Source of the DNA: Polaromonas sp.
GTDB taxonomy: Bacteria; Pseudomonadota; Gammaproteobacteria; Burkholderiales; Burkholderiaceae_C
Reading direction: 5' to 3'
Assembly (NCBI RefSeq): GCF_016185115.1
Contig: NZ_JACPOF010000020.1
Span: forward strand, 372,001-436,000
Length of the DNA: 64,000 nt
Under the pieces are notes generated by a model. That model saw nothing but the letters and a program-made list of their open reading frames with translations, ran no database searches and had not been told where the DNA came from. The position numbers were made by a program, and so were the translations under genes. Position 1 is the stretch's first letter. Each line of letters starts with the position of its first letter. This document shows positions 56,161-63,779 of the stretch, one piece after another.

Positions 56161-57141
56161 TTACTCGGGCTTCAGGCCCAGAGACTTGATGACCCCGCCG
56201 AACTGACCGACCTCGCTTTTGACGAACTTCTGCGCATCGGCCATGCTGCCCGGCGTCGCGTAGGTGCCGAACTCATTGAACTTGCTGATGACATCCGGCA
56301 TGGCCATGGCGGCGTTGATCTCGGTGTTCAGGCGCTGCATGATGGCCACCGGCGTGCCCTTGGGCGCATGCATGCTGAACCAGCCATAGACATTGAGACC
56401 GGGCACGGTCTTGTTGGCCAGCGGAATGCCTTCCATGCCGGGCAGTTCGGTTTCCGCAGCGATGGCCAACGCGCGCAGGCGACCAGCCTTGACCAGCTGG
56501 ATCAGCGGGCCGGCGCCATCGACATAAAAAGCCGTATCGCCATTGACCACGGCCTGTATGCCCTGCCCGGTATTGGCAAACGACACCTGCTGGAATTTGG
56601 CGCCCATCTTCATCCCGGCCATCTCTGCTGCAAGGTGGGGAATGGACGTACGCGTAGGGTTGCCAATCGCCACTTCGCCCGGCCTGGCCTTGGCCATCGC
56701 AATCGCGTCCGCCAGGTTTTTGGCCGGGTTGGCGGCGTTGGTCACGAACAGCATGGGGGTCTTGCCGGCCATGGCGAAAGTTTCGAAGTCACGCTCGACC
56801 TCGTAAGTCGCTTCCTTGTAGGTAAAGGGGGTGACCACCACTACAGCCGCCTGCGCCAGGGCGATGGTGTACCCATCGTTCGGCGAGGCCTTCAGTGCAT
56901 TCATGGCAACGATGCCGCCCGCACCTGGCCGGTTCTCTATGACCACCGCCTGCCCCAGGGCACGGTTCAGCTTGTCGCCGATGATGCGGGCGGTGAGGTC
57001 AGGCGCGGAGCCCGCCGGCGCAGGGACGAGGATACGTATCGCTTTCTGCGGCCAGGCGGCGGTTTGTGCCAGTGCTCCGGCGACGGTCATGCCGGCCAGC
57101 AATGCGGTCGCGGTGAGCTTGAAGAAGGTTTGACGATTCAT
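56161..57141 (-). CDS. Bug/TctC-type periplasmic solute receptor (aryl-acid operon)
   Basis: A 326-residue exported receptor. The signal (TALLAGMTVAGALAQ) precedes WPQKAIRILVPAPAGSAPDL and VVIENRPGAGGIVAMNAL. The ATG at 57141 gives the normal MNRQTFFK start; the longer frame upstream is rejected. It lies between the hydrolase and ligase genes and presumably binds the aromatic acid or a related compound in the periplasm. Confidence 0.92.
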   Translation of the reverse strand: MNRQTFFKLTATALLAGMTVAGALAQTAAWPQKAIRILVPAPAGSAPDLTARIIGDKLNRALGQAVVIENRPGAGGIVAMNALKASPNDGYTIALAQAAVVVVTPFTYKEATYEVERDFETFAMAGKTPMLFVTNAANPAKNLADAIAMAKARPGEVAIGNPTRTSIPHLAAEMAGMKMGAKFQQVSFANTGQGIQAVVNGDTAFYVDGAGPLIQLVKAGRLRALAIAAETELPGMEGIPLANKTVPGLNVYGWFSMHAPKGTPVAIMQRLNTEINAAMAMPDVISKFNEFGTYATPGSMADAQKFVKSEVGQFGGVIKSLGLKPE

Positions 57142-57196
57142 GGGGTTTGTCTCCGGTAGTTTTAGATAGCAATCAACAGAAATAATCAGGAATGAA

Positions 57197-58453
57197 TCAG
57201 GCGGCTGGCGCTTCATGCAGCCACTGCTGGACCATGCGCCCAGCCAGCACCTGGCCGGACTCTTCACCCTCGGCAAGTGCCTGGCCGTGGTGGTTGCCGC
57301 GTACTTTCTCAGAGCGCTTGTTTGTCGCGCCTATCGATGCGTAAATGGCCGCCATGTCAGACGGAAAGGCCGCCTGGTCGCCGGTGTATTCGATGACGAA
57401 GGAAGGCAGGGTCAGCTCCGCCCCGCATTTTTCAAAGCTCGCATTCGACGATATGCCTGACCAGGTAGACAGCCACGACTCGGGCGTGACCATGCGGGCG
57501 AAACCGACGCTGCCGAGGTTGGAAGCAAAAGGATCGCGCCCCCAGAGCGTGCCGACTTCGCGGTCAGAAGGGTCGATGGACAGATCCCAGCAGCGCAGGT
57601 CGGCGTCGGTACGCCAGATCTGGAAAATCTGGGTGTGCGCTGCAACGCGTTTGACGGCCGCAGATGCACCGCCCTCCTTGACCTGCTTGCGCGCGGCATT
57701 GCGCACCGCCAGCATCTCTTTGGCCTGTGCATCCAGCCTCTCAACCCGCGCACGCTGGGCGGCGCGGTAGCGGGCGATGAATTGGGCTTCATATGTCGAA
57801 GAAGCAGGCGCAGGCACAAAACCATTGGCGGCATCGAAAGGGTCCAGCGTGCTGTCGACCGAGAGCGGGTTGTTTTCGTCGGTGACAGACGGATCAATGC
57901 CGTTCATGAGCAGCTTGCCCTGGCCGGGGTGTGGCGATACAAAGATGAGGTCGCTGGGCACAGGCATGTCTGCTGTCGCCAGCTTGACGGGCCGGCCGCT
58001 GGGTGAATGGGTGATGCGCTTTTCGGGCGCACGCAGGGCCTGCTGTGTGTAGAAGGCGTAGAGGCCTGCACCGCCCGAGTTGCCCAATAGCACGATACGC
58101 GTGAAGCCCAGGCTGCGCAGGTGCACCATGCCGGCCGCCACGTCGAGGATGGCGAGTTCATGTTCCAGGCGCAGGTCAGTGCCAATGGCACGCGGGGCCT
58201 GCACCCAGGCGGCACAACCGGCGTCGAGCACATCGGGGACCAGGTAAGGCGTGCCGGTGAATTCACGCGGGTGCATCAGGCAGACGACGGTTGTTTCATG
58301 GCCGGTGCGGCTGTACAGCAGGCCCAGGGTGCGCTGGTCGTCCGCGGTTCTCAGACTGAAAGGCCTTGTCGTGAAGGGCGTGGCCATGCGCGCGGGGTTC
58401 CAGCCTGCGCCACGCAAACCTGCGGTAACCTTGCCTTTGGGGATGTCAGCCAC
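57197..58453 (-). CDS. Alpha/beta hydrolase, first gene of the aryl-acid operon
   Basis: A 418-residue serine hydrolase with the nucleophile elbow GNSGGAG, an acidic residue region around FVIEYTGDQAAFPS and a late HHGQALA histidine. A helical insertion of about 130 residues (around ARYRAAQRARVERLDAQAKE) separates core parts. I do not recognise the substrate; esterase or C-C hydrolase are both possible. It starts at a GTG with GGAG in front and is transcribed from the divergent promoter with TetR-type palindromes. Confidence 0.78.
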   Translation of the reverse strand: MADIPKGKVTAGLRGAGWNPARMATPFTTRPFSLRTADDQRTLGLLYSRTGHETTVVCLMHPREFTGTPYLVPDVLDAGCAAWVQAPRAIGTDLRLEHELAILDVAAGMVHLRSLGFTRIVLLGNSGGAGLYAFYTQQALRAPEKRITHSPSGRPVKLATADMPVPSDLIFVSPHPGQGKLLMNGIDPSVTDENNPLSVDSTLDPFDAANGFVPAPASSTYEAQFIARYRAAQRARVERLDAQAKEMLAVRNAARKQVKEGGASAAVKRVAAHTQIFQIWRTDADLRCWDLSIDPSDREVGTLWGRDPFASNLGSVGFARMVTPESWLSTWSGISSNASFEKCGAELTLPSFVIEYTGDQAAFPSDMAAIYASIGATNKRSEKVRGNHHGQALAEGEESGQVLAGRMVQQWLHEAPAA

Positions 58454-58479
58454 TGAAGCTCCAGATATAATTTAGACAG

Positions 58480-58509
58480 TCACAATTAAACAATTGTGAG
58501 ACTCACAAT
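58480..58509. promoter_or_regulatory. Overlapping palindromes, putative TetR operator
   Basis: TCACAATT-AAAC-AATTGTGA (58480-58499) has perfect eight-base arms. Its right arm overlaps a second dyad, ATTGTGA-GAC-TCACAAT (58493-58509), so three half-sites lie in a row. They sit between the hydrolase GTG and the TetR ATG and could repress both divergent promoters. Confidence 0.72.
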
Positions 58510-58530
58510 AAAATAAGGAAAAACCCTTGG

Positions 58531-59346
58531 ATGGCTAAATCCGCCCATCACCCCGACAGCCGGGCCAAGCCGCATGCAAGCAAAGGCGCGAAAGCCACAC
58601 CAGCGCTGGCATTGGCGGCTGTGGATGGCCAGGTGCGCAAACGCGGCCGACCCAGGCTGGATGCACAGGCCGACAACGGCGCACCGGCGCTGTCGCGCGA
58701 GCAGATCCTCGACAGGGCCACGACGCTCGCCAAGGTCGAACCGCTGGGTGAGATTTCCATGGTCGGGCTGGCGCGCGAACTCGGCGTGACGCCGACCCTG
58801 ATTCATTACTACATCGGCAGCCGCGACGACCTGATCTCGGGCGTGGCCAACCGTTATTTCAGGGAGCGCCTGTCGCGCCTGCAGCCCCTGACCGGCAACT
58901 GGAAAGAAGACCTGCAGCGCGAGGCCACGCAGTCATTCGAGATGGGTGTCGAATACGGCGGCGTGCTGCGCTACATGATGTCGCACAACCGCTTTCGCCT
59001 GTTCCAGCAGGTGAGCGCAGGCGAAACCGACTACGGCATGGTGTACCTGAACCGCATGGCGGGCATCTTCAGGAACGGCGGCTTCACGCCGCAGCAATCA
59101 GCCATCGGCTATCACCTGCTGTCGCAATATGTGATGTCGTCGTCGTATGCAGAAGTGAGCCGGCAGCTGCCGGGCTTTCACGAGGCCTATATCCGCCACC
59201 AGATCGAGTCGCACACTGAAGATGAGTTGTCGGGTGCGCGTTATTTTGCAGAAGCGTTCTCCACGCTGGACTCGGCCACCTCCTTCCCCGAAGGCCTGCG
59301 GCTGCTCATAGGCAGTTTTGAAAGCTGGCTGAAACCAGCCGGCTGA
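58531..59346 (+). CDS. TetR-family transcriptional regulator
   Basis: A 271-residue regulator. A basic, disordered tail of about 45 residues (ending VRKRGRPRLDAQ) precedes the helix-turn-helix (REQILDRATTLAKVEPLGEI, then SMVGLARELGVTPTLIHYYI), followed by a helical ligand-binding domain. It is divergent from the aryl-acid operon and separated from it by operator-like palindromes, so it very likely controls that operon; the effector may be the acid or its CoA ester. Confidence 0.92.
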   Translation: MAKSAHHPDSRAKPHASKGAKATPALALAAVDGQVRKRGRPRLDAQADNGAPALSREQILDRATTLAKVEPLGEISMVGLARELGVTPTLIHYYIGSRDDLISGVANRYFRERLSRLQPLTGNWKEDLQREATQSFEMGVEYGGVLRYMMSHNRFRLFQQVSAGETDYGMVYLNRMAGIFRNGGFTPQQSAIGYHLLSQYVMSSSYAEVSRQLPGFHEAYIRHQIESHTEDELSGARYFAEAFSTLDSATSFPEGLRLLIGSFESWLKPAG

Positions 59347-59352
59347 CAGACT

Positions 59353-59371
59353 CTAAACAGACCCTGTTTAG
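59353..59371. terminator. Hairpin between convergent tetR and rlpA
   Basis: CTAAACAG-ACC-CTGTTTAG is a perfect eight-base stem at the ends of the two convergent genes; it includes the rlpA stop codon. No T-run follows, so termination is uncertain. Confidence 0.45.
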
Positions 59372-60006
59372 CGGCCTTTGCGCGGCGCCGGTTTACGCAC
59401 CACGCGCCTGACGGGTTTGGGCGCAGGCGGCAATTCTTCAACCACCGGCGTTGATTCAGGCACCAGCAGGACGACCTGCTTGAAGCCCAGCCCCAGCATG
59501 CCCAGTTCTTCTGCCGCAGCACGGCTCACGTCGATGATGCGGCCGCGGCTGTAAGGTCCGCGGTCCGTGATGCGAACATCCACTTCACGCCCGTTGACGA
59601 GGCTGCGTACACGCACCATCGTGCCGAAGGGCAAGGTACGGTGCGCGGCAGTCAGTGCATGCATGTCGTAACGCTCTCCACTGGCGGTACGCCTGCCATT
59701 GAAGCCCGGGCCATACCAGGACGCATGACCACGCTGGAATTCGCGCGGCACCTCGCCGTTCAGCAAACCGGGCTGCGGGACTTCATCGGCAAGCGAAATG
59801 CCGGGGGTGGATTCAGAAGGTGTACCGGCTGCCTCGGGGTTTTGCGAGGGACGAAAGGGCCGGCTCACAACCGCGGGCCTTGCCTGATCTGTTGACAGCG
59901 AGGGGGAAACTGCAATTTGTACCGGTGATATGGGTGCGGTCGTACAGGCCATCAGAAGGGCCGAAACGCAGCCTGCAAGGGCCAGCCTTATCAAGTGATG
60001 CAGCAT
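59368..60006 (-). CDS. rlpA: RlpA-type septal-ring lytic transglycosylase lipoprotein
   Basis: A 212-residue outer-membrane lipoprotein. The lipobox is LLMAC near residue 20; a proline-rich linker of about 75 residues leads to a double-psi beta-barrel (RGHASWYGPGFNGRRTASGE, then ITDRGPYSRGRIIDVSRAA). RlpA cleaves naked glycan strands at the division septum. The C-terminal SPOR domain of the E. coli protein is missing; the protein ends in a Pro/Arg/Lys-rich tail. Confidence 0.92.
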   Translation of the reverse strand: MLHHLIRLALAGCVSALLMACTTAPISPVQIAVSPSLSTDQARPAVVSRPFRPSQNPEAAGTPSESTPGISLADEVPQPGLLNGEVPREFQRGHASWYGPGFNGRRTASGERYDMHALTAAHRTLPFGTMVRVRSLVNGREVDVRITDRGPYSRGRIIDVSRAAAEELGMLGLGFKQVVLLVPESTPVVEELPPAPKPVRRVVRKPAPRKGR

Positions 60007-60030
60007 GCCGGCCTTGTATGCTGAAGCCAG

Positions 60031-60861
60031 TCAGGCCAGCTGCAACCTGCGAACAATCTCGGTCGTCGCCGCAGCCTGGTTCATGGTGTAGAAATGAATG
60101 CCGGGCACGCCCGCCGTGCGCAGCTGGTCACACAGGTCGGTGATCACATCAAGGCCAAAGCTTTTGATGGAATCGACATCGTCACCAAAAGCCTGCAGGC
60201 GCAGGCGAATCCAGCGGGGTATCTCGGCGCCGCACGCGTCGGAAAACCGCATGAGTTGCGTCGAGCTGGTGATCGGCATGATGCCGGGCACCACGGGCAC
60301 ATCGGCGCCCAGCCTGGCCGCATCGTCAACAAAACGGAAATAGGCGTCGGAGTTGAAGAAGTATTGCGTGATCGACGAGTTCGCACCCGCCTTGACCTTG
60401 GTCACATAGGCCTGCAGGTCTGCATCGGCCGACTTGGCCTGCGGGTGGATTTCGGGATAGGACGCGACTTCGATATGAAAGGTGTCGCCAGTCTCTGCGC
60501 GTATGAAAGCCACCAGATCGCTGGCGTAATGAAACTCGCCACCTGCGCCATAACCGCTGGGCAAATCGCCCCGCAAGGCGACCAGGCGTCTGACGCCCAT
60601 CTTCTGCAAAATGCCGAGCTGCTCGCGCACCGTGGCCTTGGTAGCACCCACACATGAAAAATGGCTGGCGGCATCGACGCCTTCGGCGAGGATTTCACCA
60701 ACTGTGCCGAAAGTGCCGTCCTGTGTAGAACCGCCCGCACCGAAAGTGACCGAGCAAAAGTCAGGTTTGAGCGCATAGAGCGACTGGCGCGTCACGCGCA
60801 GCTTCGCCGCGCCTTCAGGCGTCTTGGGCGGGAAAAATTCAAGGCTTATCGGCAAGGTCAT
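60031..60861 (-). CDS. metF: 5,10-methylenetetrahydrofolate reductase
   Basis: A 276-residue FAD enzyme making 5-methyl-THF for methionine synthesis. ISLEFFPPKTPEGAAKLR and FCSVTFGAGGSTQDGT are the substrate and flavin blocks; KVKAGANSSITQYFFN and VPGIMPITS are also typical. It is the third gene of the likely ahcY-tlyA-metF transcript behind the SAH riboswitch, which places it in the methyl cycle. Confidence 0.96.
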   Translation of the reverse strand: MTLPISLEFFPPKTPEGAAKLRVTRQSLYALKPDFCSVTFGAGGSTQDGTFGTVGEILAEGVDAASHFSCVGATKATVREQLGILQKMGVRRLVALRGDLPSGYGAGGEFHYASDLVAFIRAETGDTFHIEVASYPEIHPQAKSADADLQAYVTKVKAGANSSITQYFFNSDAYFRFVDDAARLGADVPVVPGIMPITSSTQLMRFSDACGAEIPRWIRLRLQAFGDDVDSIKSFGLDVITDLCDQLRTAGVPGIHFYTMNQAAATTEIVRRLQLA

Positions 60862-60886
60862 CTCAACTCCCGGATTCTTCTATTTT

Positions 60887-61966
60887 CTATTCGGCACCAT
60901 CTGCCTCGTCGGGCTGGTCCTGTTCATATTTTTTCTTGCGCTTGCTGCGTGCGGGGCCGTGCTGGCCGGCGTGGGCCTCTTCAGAGTCTTCATGCGCGGC
61001 ATGCAGGGCGCGCAACTCGCTGCGCGGCGTGCGCTTGGGAATGTTGCGTACGGGCGCAGCAGCGAGGGGCTTTTCTTCAGCGGCTACGTTGTGCTGCTTC
61101 TTCCCGTGAATGAAAAACTCGCGGTTGCCATCGCCCCCCTCAATCGCGGATTCCATCCAGCCCAGCACATCGACACCTACTTCGGCGCAGGTGTCACGCA
61201 AACGCTTTTCGACAAACGCGAAATGCGCCGGGTCGCGCACAATGCCGCCCTTGCCTATCTGGCCGGGCTGCAGTTCGAACTGCGGCTTGACCAGCATGAG
61301 CAGGTGGCCGTCGGCCTTCAGCAAACGCGCAACGGCGGGCAGCACCAGCGTGAGCGAGATGAATGACAAATCGCCCGTAAGGAAATCAAAGAGCGGGTTG
61401 AAGCCATCGTCACCTTCGGGGCCTGCGCCCTCTCCATCGAAGTCTTCCCCGTATTCATCGTGGTCACCCAGGTCTTCACCACCGTTTTTAATATGTACAG
61501 CGCGGCGGTAATGTTCGGCCAGGTCGTCCGCTGTCAGTGATCGCGCATTCACACCTTCGATGCAGACCACCCGTTCATCTGCACGCATGGTGGCGTGCAA
61601 CTGGCCGTGACCTACATCCACGCCCACAACCTGCGCCGCACCGTTTTGCAACAGGCAATCGGTAAAGCCGCCGGTAGACTGGCCAATGTCAAGGCAGCGC
61701 AGCCCTTCCACGTTCAGCTTCGTCGCCTTCAGCGCGCCTTCAAGCTTGAGCCCGCCACGCGAGATGTATTTGGCCTCTGTGTTGTCGAGCACCTGCAGTT
61801 CAGCGGAGGCCGGAATCTCGTCACCGTTCTTGGCAACCCGCTTCCACGCCGGGGCGACCTCGCCCTCAACCAGCACGCGCCACTGCACACCAGACCCAAT
61901 CAGGCGCTGGGCCTGGGAACGGGTGGTGGCAAAGCCGTGTTCGACGAGGAAGAGGTCAGCGCGCAA
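60887..61966 (-). CDS. TlyA-family rRNA 2'-O-methyltransferase with acidic insertion
   Basis: A 359-residue protein. The N-terminal S4 domain (MRADLFLVEHGFATTRSQAQ), the SAM motif LDIGQSTGGFTDCLLQNGA and the later DLSFISLTLVLPAV match TlyA/hemolysin-A-type methyltransferases, which modify cytidines in rRNA. An unusual Asp/Glu/Gly-rich insertion at about residues 160-188 (GGEDLGDHDEYGEDFDGEGA is its core) interrupts the catalytic domain, and a Lys/Arg/His-rich tail of about 75 residues follows it. The start is probably a TTG at 61966. It lies between ahcY and metF on the same strand. Confidence 0.88.
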   Translation of the reverse strand: MRADLFLVEHGFATTRSQAQRLIGSGVQWRVLVEGEVAPAWKRVAKNGDEIPASAELQVLDNTEAKYISRGGLKLEGALKATKLNVEGLRCLDIGQSTGGFTDCLLQNGAAQVVGVDVGHGQLHATMRADERVVCIEGVNARSLTADDLAEHYRRAVHIKNGGEDLGDHDEYGEDFDGEGAGPEGDDGFNPLFDFLTGDLSFISLTLVLPAVARLLKADGHLLMLVKPQFELQPGQIGKGGIVRDPAHFAFVEKRLRDTCAEVGVDVLGWMESAIEGGDGNREFFIHGKKQHNVAAEEKPLAAAPVRNIPKRTPRSELRALHAAHEDSEEAHAGQHGPARSKRKKKYEQDQPDEADGAE

Positions 61967-62002
61967 TGTGTGGATCCAATAGCAATCTCAAGGGCGTAGC
62001 GA

Positions 62003-62099
62003 GCGCCCGTCAGCCAAGGCGCGGGTGGCTGCGAACCGGAACGTACTCAAGGTACGTGAGGATTCGCAGACGGGCCCCGCAACGCAGGATCACGGGCGC
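62003..62099. repeat. Nested inverted-repeat (structured) element between ahcY and tlyA
   Basis: GCGCCCGT (62003-62010) pairs with ACGGGCGC (62092-62099); inside, TGCGAA (62030-62035) pairs with TTCGCA (62063-62068) and ACGTAC (62041-62046) with GTACGT (62052-62057). The 148-base gap between ahcY and tlyA is largely made of this element. It may attenuate or stabilise the operon mRNA, or be a dispersed repeat. Confidence 0.6.
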
Positions 62100-62114
62100 G
62101 CAGTAGCCACTAAA

Positions 62115-63545
62115 TCAATAGCGGTAGGTGTTGGCCTTGTATGGGCCGGCTTTGGACACGCCAATGTAGGCAGCCTGTTCGTCGCTCAACTCGGTCAGCA
62201 TCGCGCCGACTTTCTTCAGGTGCAGGCGTGCAACTTTCTCGTCAAGGTGCTTGGGCAGCACATAGACCTTGCCGACTTCATAGTCAGCCTGCTTGGTGAA
62301 CAGCTCGATCTGGGCGATGGTCTGGTTGGCAAAGCTGGAAGACATGACGAAGCTGGGGTGGCCCGTGCCGCAACCGAGGTTGACGAGACGGCCCTTGGCC
62401 AGCAGGATGATGCGCTTGCCGTCAGGGAAGATGACATGGTCGACCTGTGGCTTGATTTCTTCCCAGGTGCATTTCTCGAGTGCAGCGACGTCGATTTCGT
62501 TGTCGAAGTGACCGATGTTGCAGACGATGGCCTGGTCTTTCATCTTCGCCATGTGGTCATAGGTGATGACGTTCTTGTTGCCGGTGGCGGACACAAAGAT
62601 GTCGGCCTTGTCGGCTGCGTATTCCATGGTCACGACCTTGTAGCCTTCCATCGCAGCCTGCAGCGCGTTGATGGGGTCAATCTCGGTGACCCAGACCTGT
62701 GCGCTCAGTGCGCGCAGGGCCTGTGCAGAACCCTTGCCCACGTCGCCGTAACCCGCGACCAGGGCGACCTTGCCGGCAACCATGACGTCGGTGGCGCGCT
62801 TGATGGCGTCGACCAGTGATTCGCGGCAACCATAAAGGTTGTCAAACTTGGACTTGGTGACGGAGTCGTTCACGTTGATGGCGCGCAGGGCCAGCGTGCC
62901 CTTGGCAGACATTTCATTCAGACGCAGCACGCCGGTGGTGGTTTCTTCGGTCACGCCGATGATGTTCTTCAGGCGGCGGCTGTACCAGGTCGGGTCCTGC
63001 GCGAGCTTGGCCTTGATGGAGTTGAACAGGCAGATTTCTTCCTCGCTGCCGGGATTATTGAGCAGGCTGGCGTCTTTTTCGGCCTTGGTGCCCAGGTGCA
63101 TCAGCAGCGTTGCATCGCCACCGTCGTCCAGGATCATGTTCGGGCCTTCTTCAGGCGTGCCCTTGGCACCGCTGAATTCAAAAATACGGTGGGTGTAATC
63201 CCAGTAGTCGGCCAGGGTTTCACCCTTGATGGCGAACACGGGGGTGCCGGCTGCGGCAATCGCTGCAGCCGCGTGGTCCTGCGTCGAGAAGATATTGCAG
63301 GAAGCCCAGCGCACGTCGGCGCCCAGGGCCTGCAGCGTTTCGATCAGCACGCCGGTCTGGATGGTCATGTGCAGCGAACCGGTGATGCGCGCGCCCTTGA
63401 GCGGCTGGGCCTTGGCGAATTCTTCGCGAATGGCCATCAGGCCGGGCATTTCGGTCTGGGCGATATTGAGTTCCTTGCGGCCCCAGGCGGCAAGGGAGAT
63501 GTCGGCAATGATGTAGTCGGCGACAGGTTTCAGAACGGCGTTCAT
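62115..63545 (-). CDS. ahcY: Adenosylhomocysteinase
   Basis: Hydrolyses S-adenosylhomocysteine to adenosine and homocysteine, relieving product inhibition of methyltransferases. A 476-residue NAD-dependent enzyme: [40 protein letters not shown] and the NAD motif [18 protein letters not shown] are conserved, and the C-terminus ends YKANTYRY as usual. The ATG at 63545 has GGAG upstream. A SAH riboswitch occupies its leader, so it should be induced when SAH accumulates. Confidence 0.97.
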   Translation of the reverse strand: MNAVLKPVADYIIADISLAAWGRKELNIAQTEMPGLMAIREEFAKAQPLKGARITGSLHMTIQTGVLIETLQALGADVRWASCNIFSTQDHAAAAIAAAGTPVFAIKGETLADYWDYTHRIFEFSGAKGTPEEGPNMILDDGGDATLLMHLGTKAEKDASLLNNPGSEEEICLFNSIKAKLAQDPTWYSRRLKNIIGVTEETTTGVLRLNEMSAKGTLALRAINVNDSVTKSKFDNLYGCRESLVDAIKRATDVMVAGKVALVAGYGDVGKGSAQALRALSAQVWVTEIDPINALQAAMEGYKVVTMEYAADKADIFVSATGNKNVITYDHMAKMKDQAIVCNIGHFDNEIDVAALEKCTWEEIKPQVDHVIFPDGKRIILLAKGRLVNLGCGTGHPSFVMSSSFANQTIAQIELFTKQADYEVGKVYVLPKHLDEKVARLHLKKVGAMLTELSDEQAAYIGVSKAGPYKANTYRY

Positions 63546-63622
63546 TTGATAACTCCAGAAGTCATAGGTCAAATTGGGCAGGATAGCCACGAGCTTGCGT
63601 TTCAGGGGGAAGTTTTGTTGGA

Positions 63623-63654
63623 CTCACCCGGCCTGATAGCGCATGCGGGTGAGC
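63623..63654 (-). promoter_or_regulatory. Hairpin overlapping the riboswitch 3' part
   Basis: On the minus strand CTCACCCG (63654-63647) pairs perfectly with CGGGTGAG (63630-63623) around a 16-base loop. The first arm includes the GCUC-ACC end of the SAH aptamer, so this stem and the ligand-bound fold should exclude each other. No T-run follows, which argues against an intrinsic terminator. Confidence 0.6.
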
Positions 63655-63716
63655 GTGGTTGCAAATGAAAGTCCTGAGCCTAGACCACGTGGAGTGGGTT
63701 GCAACGCTCCTCAGGA
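63648..63716 (-). ncRNA. S-adenosylhomocysteine (SAH) riboswitch
   Basis: The minus strand reads CCTGAGGAGCGTTGCAACCC, then a variable hairpin, then TAGGCTCAGG, then TTTGCAACCACGCTCACC. This matches the SAH riboswitch consensus: P1 is CCTGAG/CTCAGG, and GAGCG-UUGCAA pairs with the later GCAA...CGCUC to form the second helix/pseudoknot. It starts about ten bases downstream of a TACAAT -10 box and precedes ahcY by about 100 bases. This class is known as a genetic ON switch upstream of ahcY in beta- and gammaproteobacteria. Confidence 0.9.
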
Positions 63717-63723
63717 AGCCACT

Positions 63724-63729
63724 ATTGTA
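63724..63729 (-). promoter_or_regulatory. -10 box of the ahcY promoter
   Basis: TACAAT on the minus strand (five of six consensus positions) lies about eight bases before the riboswitch aptamer. No convincing -35 hexamer stands 16-18 bases upstream, so an activator or extended contacts may be needed. Confidence 0.5.
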
Positions 63730-63779
63730 GCCAAAACAGGCGTTGTCCGCCAGGCGGGTGCCCGGCGTGGGAGAATTTC

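Noticed and set aside
36066..58453. Integrated mobile island (ICE or plasmid fragment) covering the catabolic clusters
   Set aside because: No integrase, transposase, tRNA attachment site or composition break was seen; only the restriction-modification gene with its flanking repeats shows signs of being a cassette.
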